The notes under the pieces were generated by a model. It did not search any database. It saw only the letters and a program-made list of their open reading frames with translations, and was not told the DNA's origin. DNA of 15,133 nucleotides from Sva-07 sp031398325 (GTDB lineage Bacteria; Actinomycetota; Acidimicrobiia; Acidimicrobiales; Ilumatobacteraceae): the NCBI GenBank assembly GCA_031398325.1, contig JANNNB010000129.1, positions 1-15,133 of the forward strand. The letters are read 5' to 3'. The translations under genes were made by a program, and so were the position numbers. Shown piece after piece: positions 1 to 7,084 of this stretch (positions are counted from its first letter, which is position 1; the number at the start of each line of letters is the position of its first letter).

Positions 1-4
1 CCAT

Positions 5-24
5 GATCACCTGTGCAGGGTGAT
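5..24. promoter_or_regulatory. Imperfect inverted repeat upstream of the MFS gene
   Basis: The arms ATCACC (6-11) and GGTGAT (19-24) face each other, and an inner CCTG/CAGG pair allows a longer stem with one bulged G. It lies about 85 bases before the MFS start, where a regulator operator or a terminator for an upstream gene could sit. The window begins here, so the context cannot be judged. This is weak evidence, based on symmetry only. Confidence 0.25.
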
Positions 25-108
25 GACAGGGATGGCGCGCCATCGCAGGCTGAGAACCTCACCGCACGAGCGAGCAAGAGTGATGACCGAGCAGCAAGGA
101 ACTGGCAC

Positions 109-1722
109 ATGTCCGACATCCCGAGTACTCCCGTGAGTCAACCGCCTGACGGAGAGGTCGCCGACGGCAACACCAAACTGGCCCTCCTGCTCGCGATGGC
201 GATGTTCGTGCTGGTCGTCGACACCTCGATCATGAACGTGTCGATCACGGCCGTCGCAGAAGATCTCGACGCGACGGTGAGCGACGTCCAATCGGCGATC
301 GCGCTCGAAGCGTTGGTGTCGGCAGCGTTCATCCTCATCAGCAGCAAGCTCGGCGACCTCATCGGGCGCAAGCGGGCGTACATACTCGGATTGCTCGCGT
401 ACGCCATCGGTGCCCTCGCGATGACGCTCGCGCAGAGCATGACCGCGGTGTTCATCTTCTGGGCGATCATCGGCGGGCTCGGAGCCTCGCTCCTGCTCCC
501 CGCCATGCAGTCGCTCATCCACGGAAACTTCGAAGGTGCCGCGATGAAGAAGACGTACGCCCTCGTCGGGGCTTCCGCCGCGGTCGGGGCGGCGATCGGC
601 CCGTTGATCGGCGGCTTCGTGACCACCTACCTGTCGTGGCGGGTCGGGTTCATGATGGAAGTCGTCATCATCGCGATCGTCCTGTTCAACATCAAGCTCG
701 TCATCGACGTTCCGTTCACCGGGCTCCGCAAGATCGATGCAGTCGGCGCCGGCCTGTCGATCATCGGCATGGGTGGTGTGGTACTGGGCATCCTCGTCTG
801 GCAGGAGGGCGGGGAGGCCGTCGGCCTGCTCATGGCGATCGGCGCCGTCGCCCTCGCGCTGCTCGCATGGTGGCTCGTGAAGCGCAAGCGGGAAGGACGT
901 GTGGCGCTCATCGATCCCGACCTGTTCCGGATCAAGAACTTCCGAGTCGGGGCGTTGGCCATGGTGCTGCAACAGATCACCCTCGGTGGGGCGATGATCG
1001 CGTTGCCGCTCTATCTCCAGGTCACGCTCGAGTACAACGCGATGCAGGCAGGTCTGTCACTCGCACCGTTGTCGCTCACGATGTTCGCCGTCGCCCTGCT
1101 CGTCGGGAAGAAGTCGGGCGATCGTCGCCCGGCGAGCATCATCCGCCTCGGGTTCGGGCTCGCCCTGGTCGGAATGATCGTGATCGTTCCCGTGATCCCG
1201 CGAGGCGAGTCGGGCTGGGCTCTGCTCATTCCGCTCCTGATCGCCGGCACGGGTCTCGGCCTGCTCGTGTCGCAACTCAACAACTACATCCTCGGACCGA
1301 TCGAGGAGGAACGCGTCAGCGAGGCCGCCGGTGTCAACTCGGCCGGGCAATCGTTCGGGTTGTCGTTCGGCTTGGCGATGGGCGGCGGCATCCTGCTCGC
1401 CGCCCTCTCGGTGAGCTTCGTCAACATGACCGAATCGAGCGATGTGATCCCGCCGGCGGATCAGGAAGCGATCGCCGACGCGTTGGAGGACAACGCGCAA
1501 CTCGTGAGCACCAGCGATCTCGAAGTGTTCCTCGCGGACGAACCCGAGGAGATCCAAGACGAGATCATCAGCATCAACACCGATGCCGGCAATCTCGCAC
1601 TTCAGATCGCGATGATCGTCCCGATCCTCGCCTGTCTGTTCGGCTTCGTGAACTCGTTCCGGATGATGCGGCTGCCCGACTTCGAGCCGTCAGCCGCTGC
1701 CGTGGGAGTGCTCGGGGGCTGA
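109..1722 (+). CDS. MFS transporter, DHA2 (EmrB/QacA-like) drug:proton antiporter family
   Basis: This is an inner-membrane exporter of 537 aa, typical for 14-helix DHA2 transporters that use the proton gradient to expel drugs or other small amphipathic molecules; the substrate cannot be read from sequence. Visible family signatures are the helix-1 motif VDTSIMNV (residues ~38-44), motif A LGDLIGRKR (~81-89) in the loop after helix 2, and the antiporter motif C region GAAIGPLIGG (~160-169) in helix 5. A long acidic stretch at about residues 440-495 matches the extracytoplasmic loop before the last helix. ATG 109 was chosen because AAGGA (96-100) sits 8 bases upstream; a longer frame from GTG 13 has no such site and adds 32 unlikely residues. 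No regulator gene is adjacent inside the window. The family call is firm; the drug-resistance role is inference. Confidence 0.9.
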   Translation: MSDIPSTPVSQPPDGEVADGNTKLALLLAMAMFVLVVDTSIMNVSITAVAEDLDATVSDVQSAIALEALVSAAFILISSKLGDLIGRKRAYILGLLAYAIGALAMTLAQSMTAVFIFWAIIGGLGASLLLPAMQSLIHGNFEGAAMKKTYALVGASAAVGAAIGPLIGGFVTTYLSWRVGFMMEVVIIAIVLFNIKLVIDVPFTGLRKIDAVGAGLSIIGMGGVVLGILVWQEGGEAVGLLMAIGAVALALLAWWLVKRKREGRVALIDPDLFRIKNFRVGALAMVLQQITLGGAMIALPLYLQVTLEYNAMQAGLSLAPLSLTMFAVALLVGKKSGDRRPASIIRLGFGLALVGMIVIVPVIPRGESGWALLIPLLIAGTGLGLLVSQLNNYILGPIEEERVSEAAGVNSAGQSFGLSFGLAMGGGILLAALSVSFVNMTESSDVIPPADQEAIADALEDNAQLVSTSDLEVFLADEPEEIQDEIISINTDAGNLALQIAMIVPILACLFGFVNSFRMMRLPDFEPSAAAVGVLGG

Positions 1723-1742
1723 CGTCGAACCGCGCCGATCTG

Positions 1743-1779
1743 GCGTGGGTTAAGACGACATCGGCGTCTTCACCCACGC
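1743..1779. terminator. Bidirectional hairpin terminator between convergent genes
   Basis: The arms GCGTGGGT-T-AAGACG (1743-1757) and CGTCTT-C-ACCCACGC (1765-1779) pair over 14 of 15 positions around a 7-base loop, with one T/C mismatch. It lies between the stop of the MFS gene (1722) and the stop of the convergent minus-strand operon (1811), so it can end both transcripts. There is no clear T-run; hairpins without a U-tract are common at gene ends in actinobacteria. Confidence 0.7.
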
Positions 1780-1810
1780 GGCTCGTGGCGTCCGGGTCGA
1801 TGTGGTTGCT

Positions 1811-1960
1811 TCAGCGCCGGTCGCGCCGGTCGTCCCGGCGGTCCTGGCGGCGGTTGACGCCGTGTGAGACCACGGCGGCGGTGCCGACGACTGCGGCGGT
1901 GCGGGCGACCGGGGCGCCGACGACACCTCGGCGGGCGGCTCGTGCGGGACGTAGTGGCAT
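1811..1960 (-). CDS. Small basic protein (49 aa) coupled to the DUF6325 gene
   Basis: This is a 49-residue protein with an Arg-rich N-terminus (MPLRPARAARRG), a short Ala/Val segment (~20-31) and a very basic tail of Arg/Asp repeats (~37-49). It begins one base after the DUF6325 stop (TGA C ATG). Its Shine-Dalgarno sequence AGGAGGT lies inside the last DUF6325 codons, which is strong evidence for real, coupled translation. It resembles the N-terminal half of small actinobacterial proteins that end in a SHOCT domain and accompany DUF6325, but no SHOCT segment is present, so it may be a shortened relative. The charge suggests binding to nucleic acid or membrane surface; function is unknown. It ends opposite the terminator shared with the MFS gene. 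Confidence 0.7.
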   Translation of the reverse strand: MPLRPARAARRGVVGAPVARTAAVVGTAAVVSHGVNRRQDRRDDRRDRR

Positions 1961-1961
1961 G

Positions 1962-2420
1962 TCAGTTACCTCCTGTGAGTTCGGCCTCTTCGGCCTCGAA
2001 CGATGCGATGATCGCCTGGATCGGGATGCGACCGTTGGCGATGAGTTGTCCACCCGCCCGGCGGGCGGCCGACGCGAACGGTGCCGCCCAGGTGTTCTCC
2101 CACACGATGACACCGGCGGTCGTGCCGTTGCCCATGGCGGCGGCCAGGTGGGCGACGTCCTCGGCCGCGAGGATCTCTGCGATCTCTGCTTCGAGGTGGA
2201 CGATCTCGCCGACGGCGTCGAGATCGTCGATCTCGAGTGCCTCGATGTCGCCACTTTCGTCCTTGCGTAGGATCAGGAGATCGAGGATGCGGATGGTGCC
2301 GGCGTCAGCCAGCTTTGCGAGCTCCGTGGCCATCTCGCCAGTGAAGTTCGCGGCGTCGGGTGGAAACTCCACCACGAGGTAGTCGACGGGACCCAGCTCG
2401 TCGATATCTGTGTCGGACAT
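1962..2420 (-). CDS. DUF6325 family protein
   Basis: This is a 152-aa cytoplasmic protein recognised as DUF6325 from the N-terminal LGPVDYLVVEFP, the GTIRILDLLILRKDE strand, the acidic central part, and the C-terminal VIVWENTWAAPFASAARRAGG / ANGRIP segment. The biochemical role is unknown; relatives are common in actinobacteria beside small SHOCT-type proteins. ATG 2420 is preceded by a near-perfect GAGGAGG site. An in-frame extension to GTG 2471 has no comparable site and would cross a hairpin at 2440-2456. It is the first gene of a two-gene minus-strand operon with the 49-aa peptide, linked by TGACATG. The family is confident, the function open. Confidence 0.88.
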   Translation of the reverse strand: MSDTDIDELGPVDYLVVEFPPDAANFTGEMATELAKLADAGTIRILDLLILRKDESGDIEALEIDDLDAVGEIVHLEAEIAEILAAEDVAHLAAAMGNGTTAGVIVWENTWAAPFASAARRAGGQLIANGRIPIQAIIASFEAEEAELTGGN

Positions 2421-2439
2421 TGAAAGCCTCCTCGGACGG

Positions 2440-2456
2440 GCCCTGCGGATCAGGGC
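2440..2456 (-). promoter_or_regulatory. Hairpin in the DUF6325 leader
   Basis: The arms GCCCTG (2440-2445) and CAGGGC (2451-2456) pair perfectly around a 5-base loop, placed just upstream of the GAGGAGG ribosome site of the DUF6325 gene. A second small hairpin ACCAC/GTGGT (2467-2481) lies next to it. They could shape the 5' leader or be operator sites in the 209-bp divergent intergenic region; no canonical promoter boxes were recognised there. Confidence 0.35.
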
Positions 2457-2629
2457 GGTGACGTCCACCACCCACAGTGGTCGAACTCGTCGCCCCGCGC
2501 ATCAGCCGCAACGGGTGATTGGGTACGGAGGCCATCGTCGAGTTCGAATCATTCTCGGCGGGCGATGTACGCCGACGGGGGCCGTTCTACGGTCGTCACA
2601 TCAACCTTGGACACCGAAGGGATCGAGCA

Positions 2630-2866
2630 GTGGCCAGTCGCTATGAGATCGTGGTTGCGGGAGAGGTGGGACCGCTGACTCTCGCGGCGCTCGACGGCTT
2701 CGTGGTCCGACCCGGCGATGCAGGTTCGAGTCGCATGGTCGGGTTGCTCGAGGACCAGGCAGCGCTCCACGGTGCACTGCGACGATTGGACGACCTGCAC
2801 GTCGAGCTGATCGAGGTGCGCAGGGTCGATATCGACGAACCGGGCCCCCCGACATCCAGGACGTAA
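2630..2866 (+). CDS. Small conserved actinobacterial protein (78 aa), unknown function
   Basis: This is a short soluble protein with an apparent beta-alpha-beta pattern: YEIVVAGEVG (5-14), then an FVVRPGDAG strand region, then LLEDQAALHGALRRLDDLHV and a final strand LIEVRRVD. It resembles small uncharacterised actinobacterial proteins with a GPL...L..F start and an L.DQAALHGLL.RL helix. GTG 2630 is preceded by GAAGGGA at a good distance; starting earlier adds residues without such character. It is divergent from the DUF6325 operon. Its TAA stop lies in the same frame as the LuxR-type gene that follows, and its last ten residues (DEPGPPTSRT) look less conserved in type, possibly because of a deletion junction nearby. 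Function unknown. Confidence 0.65.
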   Translation: MASRYEIVVAGEVGPLTLAALDGFVVRPGDAGSSRMVGLLEDQAALHGALRRLDDLHVELIEVRRVDIDEPGPPTSRT

Positions 2867-3004
2867 GGCCCTGGTCGGTCAGCGATCTGGTCAGCCGAGT
2901 CCTACCGTCGGCTGCGGCGTCGAGACGACCTCACCCACGGTGAAACGGCAGCCGCCTGTGCGCTGTACGCCTGCCTCGGCCTGAACGACCTGCCCACGAC
3001 GGAG

Positions 3005-4222
3005 GTGCTCAAGACGGCGTCCGAAGCGCGGGAGTTGCTCCGACTCTTCGACGATGAGTTCGTGATCGACTTCATCGGCGTCGGTGGTCGCGATTCGGTC
3101 GCGTTCCTCGCTGAATGTATGACCGCCATCGCGTTGCTGTTCGACGGTGAACTCGAGCGCAGCGCGGCCCAGTTCGAGAAGGCGATGGGTATGCCAGGTG
3201 CCCAGTACCGACTGTGGAAGCCCTATGTGCTGGGTGGCCTCGCGTTGGTTCGGGCGTTGACGGGCCGATGCACGGAAGCCCGATCGCTGGCCACGGCCGC
3301 CATCGACTTCGCGGAAGCCAACCATTTCTCCTCGCATCACGGTCTCGCCATCGCTCACCTCGCTCTGGCCCGGGTGGCGCTCGATCAGTGCCGCCTCGAC
3401 GACGCCACCTACCACCTCCATCAGTCGGCGATCCGCGTCCAGCGCACCGGCCGCTCGGCACTCATCGGCCTGCAACGAGTGCACCACATCGACCGTGTCG
3501 CGCTGACCCGAGGGACGGCGGCTGCACTGGAGGAACTCAGGTCTGCGCCGCGTTGCACACTGGAACCACAGCTGGTCGTCGACCTCACACGAGCTCAGGA
3601 GGCCCGCTTGCTCGTGGCCGAGGGCAATCTCGTCGGAGCGCGAGCGCTCATCGCCGGCCACGCCGCCAATGCCGGGTTCGCATCGAGCGTCATCGACGTC
3701 GCACTCGCCTCGGGTGATGTCGAGACCGCACGACGGGCTCTCGATCGCTGGACCATCGAGGTGGGGGATCTGGCGGCGCGCACCGCCGTGCTCCTTCGGA
3801 CGGTGTCGGTGCGGACTGCCGACGGCCACGTCGAGTCGGCCCGCACGGCCGTCCAGGAGGCAGTGAGCGTCGCCGAGACGGAGTCCCTTCGGCGACCGTT
3901 CGTCGAGCAACCCGCCGTGATGTGCCTCGTGCGGACACAGGCTCGGCGCGGCTCTCAGGCATTCGCCGCATCGATCGTGGAGGCGTCGACCGCGACCCAC
4001 ACACGCGACGCCGCCCAGCGTCGACTGATCGAGCCGTTGAGTGAACGAGAGCGGGAGGTGCTCGACTACTTGCCGACACGGCTGTCGAACAAGGAGATCG
4101 CGTCCGGTCTCTACATTTCGATCAACACCCTCAAGAGCCACCTGAGCCACATCTACGCCAAGCTCGGTGCGGGCGATCGCGACGTGGCGGTGGCCAAGGC
4201 GGTCGATCTCGGGTTGCTCTGA
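3005..4222 (+). CDS. LuxR family regulator, MalT/LAL-like, apparently truncated at the N-terminus
   Basis: The C-terminal ~65 residues form a clear LuxR-type helix-turn-helix DNA-binding domain: EPLSEREREVLDYLPTRLSN, then KEIASGLYISINTLKSHL and IYAKLG. The ~340 residues before it are Ala/Leu-rich paired helices like the TPR-like part of MalT/LAL regulators. Those proteins are normally near 900 aa and begin with an ATP-binding STAND domain; no Walker A motif is present here. The frame stays open and protein-like back to about 2880 (WSAESYRRLRRRDD, TAAACALYACLGLNDL), yet there is no ATG, GTG or TTG between the TAA at 2864 and GTG 3005. GTG 3005 has its purine-rich stretch directly abutting it, so it is a poor start. 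This is either a decayed remnant after deletion of the ATPase half or a short regulator using a weak start. DNA-binding is confident; activity is doubtful. Confidence 0.7.
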   Translation: MLKTASEARELLRLFDDEFVIDFIGVGGRDSVAFLAECMTAIALLFDGELERSAAQFEKAMGMPGAQYRLWKPYVLGGLALVRALTGRCTEARSLATAAIDFAEANHFSSHHGLAIAHLALARVALDQCRLDDATYHLHQSAIRVQRTGRSALIGLQRVHHIDRVALTRGTAAALEELRSAPRCTLEPQLVVDLTRAQEARLLVAEGNLVGARALIAGHAANAGFASSVIDVALASGDVETARRALDRWTIEVGDLAARTAVLLRTVSVRTADGHVESARTAVQEAVSVAETESLRRPFVEQPAVMCLVRTQARRGSQAFAASIVEASTATHTRDAAQRRLIEPLSEREREVLDYLPTRLSNKEIASGLYISINTLKSHLSHIYAKLGAGDRDVAVAKAVDLGLL

Positions 4223-4344
4223 ACGGTTGCCAATCGCCGATCGCGTCGTCCGGCCGCTGCCGAATCACCCGAGGAGGATGACGACTTCGGTCGGTCGTGG
4301 GGGGAGGCTTCGATCGACAGTTGATGACAGGACGAGGTCCGAAG

Positions 4345-4638
4345 ATGGGAGTCGCTGTGTCGACCATGACCGTAAAGACCCAACCCGTGCAGGAAGCGCT
4401 GCCGGTCGAAGCGCCGCCGACCACCGGCGGTCAGGCGACACGAGAGGCGCTCGCCGTCAGCGGGCGGCTGCAGGCAGAGTTCCACCTCGTGGAACCCGAC
4501 CATGTCACGCGACTGGTGCTCGAGGCCCTCGACCGCACGCGTGCGGCTCCTGTACAGGTGTTCCGGGCCGTGCTCGCCGAGCGTCACGTCCGCGACGAAC
4601 TTCGGCGCCGGACCGATGCTCCACCATCGGAACACTGA
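4345..4638 (+). CDS. Small three-helix-bundle-type protein (97 aa)
   Basis: After a flexible, Pro/Thr-rich N-terminus (1-33) the protein has a compact helical region (~35-90): GRLQAEFHLVEPDHVTRLVL, then a helix ending VFRAVLAERHVRDELRRR. This layout matches small actinobacterial proteins annotated as three-helix bundle dimerization domains (RL...F....P..V...V..A, then V..LVER.AR..L). ATG 4345 is preceded by GACGAGG about 8 bases upstream; the in-frame GTG 4297 and ATG 4324 lack a suitable site. It lies 122 bp after the LuxR-type gene on the same strand and converges on the TetR gene. No catalytic motif is seen; a protein-protein interaction role is inference. Confidence 0.65.
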   Translation: MGVAVSTMTVKTQPVQEALPVEAPPTTGGQATREALAVSGRLQAEFHLVEPDHVTRLVLEALDRTRAAPVQVFRAVLAERHVRDELRRRTDAPPSEH

Positions 4639-4703
4639 ACTCCGTTGCCACCCGGGGGCCCACCCCGACCAACATGGTTCTCGCCGTCTGGCGGGGGTAC
4701 CCG

Positions 4704-5303
4704 TCACCGGTCACGCAAAACGGCCGACGATGGCATCAGACCGATCGGTGCGAGCAGTCGGTCGAGGACGATACGTCGACGTTCCACGTCCCACAGCGCG
4801 TCGGTCTCGACGCCGGCCACCACGAGTCCGGCGATCACCACGTCGAGCACGTCGGCGAGGCTGTCGGGGTCGGTCTCCGGCGGGACGAACCCGGCCACGA
4901 ACCGCTCGATCCGGCCATCCCACCCGAGGTTGAATCGATCGAGTTCGTCGCGTAGCACCGGATCGCCGGCGGCGCCGAGGACGATCGCCAACCAGAGCCG
5001 GTGGACTTCGTCGGTGGGCCGGAGTACCGCCCACTCGGCCATGGCCCGCACGGCTGCACGCCCTTCGAGACCCTCGATGAAGTGGTCGAGCTCTCGGGTG
5101 CGAGTGTCGACGGTGGCGCCAACGACGTGACCGACCAGGTCGGCGCGCGACGAGAAGTAGTGGGTCACGACCGTTGTCGAAGCGCCGAGCTCGTCGGCGA
5201 CGCGGCGGATGGTGACGGCCGCGAATCCGTCGGTGCGGGCGATCGACTTGACCGCGTCGGAGATTGCCTCCACCCGTTGGGTGCGATCGACGGCTCGGGG
5301 CAC
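4704..5303 (-). CDS. TetR family transcriptional regulator, likely repressor of the divergent oxidase
   Basis: This is a 199-aa protein with an N-terminal TetR DNA-binding domain: a first helix (VEAISDAVKSIART, ~11-24), then a helix-turn-helix in VTIRRVADELGASTTVVTHYF (~30-50), followed by an all-helical ligand and dimerisation part. The start is GTG 5303 with a weak GGCGGA upstream; no better in-frame alternative was found. It is divergent from the flavin amine oxidase 72 bp away, with a perfect palindrome in the gap, the standard arrangement for a TetR repressor controlling its neighbour and itself. The ligand is probably a substrate or product of the oxidase (inference). It is convergent with the three-helix-bundle gene. 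Confidence 0.88.
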   Translation of the reverse strand: MPRAVDRTQRVEAISDAVKSIARTDGFAAVTIRRVADELGASTTVVTHYFSSRADLVGHVVGATVDTRTRELDHFIEGLEGRAAVRAMAEWAVLRPTDEVHRLWLAIVLGAAGDPVLRDELDRFNLGWDGRIERFVAGFVPPETDPDSLADVLDVVIAGLVVAGVETDALWDVERRRIVLDRLLAPIGLMPSSAVLRDR

Positions 5304-5343
5304 TCCGCCAGTGTGACCGATTCGTCAGACATCTGCAGCCATT

Positions 5344-5364
5344 GTTGTACAACAGCTGTTGTAC
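5344..5364. promoter_or_regulatory. Probable TetR operator (18-bp perfect palindrome)
   Basis: GTACAACAGCTGTTGTAC (5347-5364) is a perfect palindrome. It overlaps a second palindrome, GTTGTACAAC (5344-5353), so GTTGTAC occurs twice, 14 bases apart (5344 and 5358), a layout that could bind two dimers. It lies between the divergent TetR and amine oxidase genes and overlaps the oxidase -10 box, so binding would block transcription. The AT-rich composition stands out from its surroundings. Which protein binds is inferred from position. Confidence 0.75.
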
Positions 5365-5367
5365 TAT
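5362..5367 (+). promoter_or_regulatory. -10 box (TACTAT) of a probable leaderless promoter for the amine oxidase
   Basis: TACTAT fits the actinobacterial TANNNT -10 pattern and ends 8 bases before ATG 5375, so transcription would begin at or beside the start codon. No Shine-Dalgarno sequence precedes that ATG, as expected for a leaderless mRNA. The box overlaps the right arm of the palindromic operator. No clear -35 was recognised. Confidence 0.6.
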
Positions 5368-5374
5368 TCGCTCC

Positions 5375-6772
5375 ATGCAACGTGCCGAGGTCGTCGTGGT
5401 CGGGTCGGGATACGCAGGCGTGAGCGCGGCGATCGAACTGCATCGTCATGGGGTCGACGTGGTCGTCGTGGAGGCGTCGACGAGAATCGGCGGCCGAGTG
5501 CTCACGGAACGAAGCCCGACCGGCCACGCGATCGACCTCGGGGGGATGTGGCTCGGTGCGGGCCAGACCGAATTCGCCCGATGGGCGAGCGAGGCCGGAG
5601 CCGTGACCTACCCCACGCCGGCGACGGGCGATGCGATCCTGCGAGACGGTGGCCGCGACCGACGCTACGACCCCGCTGGTTCGCCGCCGCTCGGGATGAT
5701 CGGCGGAGCGCTCCTCGCCTCCAGCGCCTGGCGGATCGAGCGTCTGAGCCGCCTCATCGACCTCGACGAACCGTGGGCGAGCCCCCGGGCCGATCGCTTC
5801 GACGCGGTCACGGTTGCCGCCTGGCTGCGCAACGCGGTGCCGTTCGGACGGGGGCGTCAGCTGGCGGAGGTGGTGTTGGCCGAGGTCCTCACCGCGGATC
5901 CGGGCAGCGTCTCGATGCTCGCGCTCCTCACGTATCTCCGCTCGGCCGGCGGGCTCCGGCCCGCACTGGGAACGGAGAACGGCGCGCAACAGGACTTGTT
6001 CGTCGACGGCGCCGACCGACCGCTCCGACATGTCGCAGAGGGCCTCGGGGATCGGATCGAGTTGTCGGCGCCCGTCACCGAGATCGACCATGGAGGTCCG
6101 GAGGTCGTCGTGCGTAGCGATCGGCATGACATCGCCTGTGAACGTGTCGTCGTCGCTGTGCCGCCCCACCTCGCCGGCCGCATCCGCTACGTCCCCGGTC
6201 TTCCAGCGGATCGCGACGCGATCATGCAGCGCATCCCGATGGGCAGGGTGGTGAAGGCGATCGCTGCGTACGACGAGCCGTTCTGGCGACGCGACGGCCT
6301 CGGAGGCGAGGCGCTCGACCTGTCCGGTCCGGTGCCCGCCACCTTCGACATCTCGCCACCGGGTGGTCCGGGACTGCTCTGTGCGCTCGTGGGCGGTCGC
6401 CGAGCCGACGCGCTCGGACGACTGGAGGTTGGAGAGCGCGAGCGGGTCGTCACCGCGCAGTTCACCTCCCTGTTCGGACCGCGAGCGCGCCGAGCGGTGG
6501 CGTATCGCGACAAGGTGTGGGCCGACGACATCCACGCGCGTGGCGGGTACAGCGGCTACTTCCCGCCGGGTGTGCTCACCGAGGTCGGTTCGGCGCTGCG
6601 GGCACCCGTCGGGCGTATCCACTGGGCCGGCACCGAGACTGCGACCGAGTTCATCGGCTACATCGAGGGTGCCATCCGGTCGGGTCAGCGCGCTGCGGCC
6701 GAGGTCCGAGCCCGCATCGGTGCGGTGACCGGCGATCTCGCTGGTGACGGCGGCTCGAACCGTGTCGGCTAG
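5375..6772 (+). CDS. FAD-dependent amine oxidase (flavin monoamine oxidase family)
   Basis: This 465-aa flavoprotein is expected to oxidise an amine to an imine/aldehyde, or to act on a related substrate, with oxygen or another acceptor. Residues 5-33 form the FAD Rossmann motif (VVVVGSGYAG, then the ribose-binding acid in VVVEAS), followed by the family signature RIGGRV (37-42) and the substrate-side LGGMWLG (55-61). The C-terminal FAD motif WAGTETATEFIGYIEGAIRSG is intact. The Cys that binds FAD covalently in mitochondrial MAO is not evident, so FAD is probably non-covalent. There is no signal peptide; it should be cytoplasmic. ATG 5375 is chosen over an upstream GTG at 5264 because the FAD motif must be close to the N-terminus and a -10 box lies just before it. 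It is probably repressed by the divergent TetR protein and co-transcribed with the DUF1330 gene. Substrate unknown. Confidence 0.88.
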   Translation: MQRAEVVVVGSGYAGVSAAIELHRHGVDVVVVEASTRIGGRVLTERSPTGHAIDLGGMWLGAGQTEFARWASEAGAVTYPTPATGDAILRDGGRDRRYDPAGSPPLGMIGGALLASSAWRIERLSRLIDLDEPWASPRADRFDAVTVAAWLRNAVPFGRGRQLAEVVLAEVLTADPGSVSMLALLTYLRSAGGLRPALGTENGAQQDLFVDGADRPLRHVAEGLGDRIELSAPVTEIDHGGPEVVVRSDRHDIACERVVVAVPPHLAGRIRYVPGLPADRDAIMQRIPMGRVVKAIAAYDEPFWRRDGLGGEALDLSGPVPATFDISPPGGPGLLCALVGGRRADALGRLEVGERERVVTAQFTSLFGPRARRAVAYRDKVWADDIHARGGYSGYFPPGVLTEVGSALRAPVGRIHWAGTETATEFIGYIEGAIRSGQRAAAEVRARIGAVTGDLAGDGGSNRVG

Positions 6773-6781
6773 AAACGCGCC

Positions 6782-7066
6782 ATGGCTGCATATCTCGTCG
6801 TGAACTACGACATCACCGACCTCGACCAGTACCGCTCATACCAGCAACAGGCGTCCCCGATCATGGCGGGAGGCAAGCTGCTCGTGCTCGATCCCGCCTC
6901 CGAGGCGATGGAGGGCACGCCGGGCGCGCAGACGGTGATCATCGAGTACCCGGACAAGGCGACGGCACTCGCCGCCTATCAGTCGGCCGAGTACCAGGCC
7001 GTCGCCGGGATCCGCCACGGCGCGACCGAGAACGGCCGGGCCGTGGTCGTCGACGGACTCGGCTGA
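6782..7066 (+). CDS. DUF1330 domain-containing protein
   Basis: This 94-aa protein is a single ferredoxin-like alpha/beta domain of the DUF1330 type: AAYLVVNYDITDLDQYRSY (2-20), a central GGKLLVLD strand and VIIEYPDKATALAAYQSAEY. Members resemble dimeric alpha/beta-barrel proteins and are often encoded beside oxidoreductases; no reaction is established. It starts 9 bp after the amine oxidase stop, so the two genes almost certainly share a transcript, and it may assist or follow the oxidase step (inference). The ribosome site is weak, consistent with translation following from the upstream gene. It ends 18 bp from the convergent crotonase gene. Confidence 0.85.
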   Translation: MAAYLVVNYDITDLDQYRSYQQQASPIMAGGKLLVLDPASEAMEGTPGAQTVIIEYPDKATALAAYQSAEYQAVAGIRHGATENGRAVVVDGLG

Positions 7067-7084
7067 GCGGCGCCTCGGCCTGAT

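Noticed and set aside
2521..2526. GGGTAC as an alternative sigma-factor -10 (SigB/SigF-like)
   Set aside because: No matching -35 (GTTT-type) lies at the required distance and the last base does not fit the usual consensus.
2891..4150. A 419-codon minus-strand frame over the LuxR-type gene
   Set aside because: The plus strand ends in an unmistakable LuxR helix-turn-helix; the antisense translation shows no family features.
4278..4955. ATG 4278 directly after GAGGAGG as the start of a gene
   Set aside because: The ribosome-site-like sequence touches the ATG with no spacing, and the frame is Arg-rich shadow sequence overlapping both the three-helix-bundle and the TetR genes.
5165..6622. A 485-codon open frame antisense to the amine oxidase
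   Set aside because: Composition is Arg/Asp/His-rich with no domain, as expected for the shadow of a GC-rich gene; the sense strand has clear FAD motifs.
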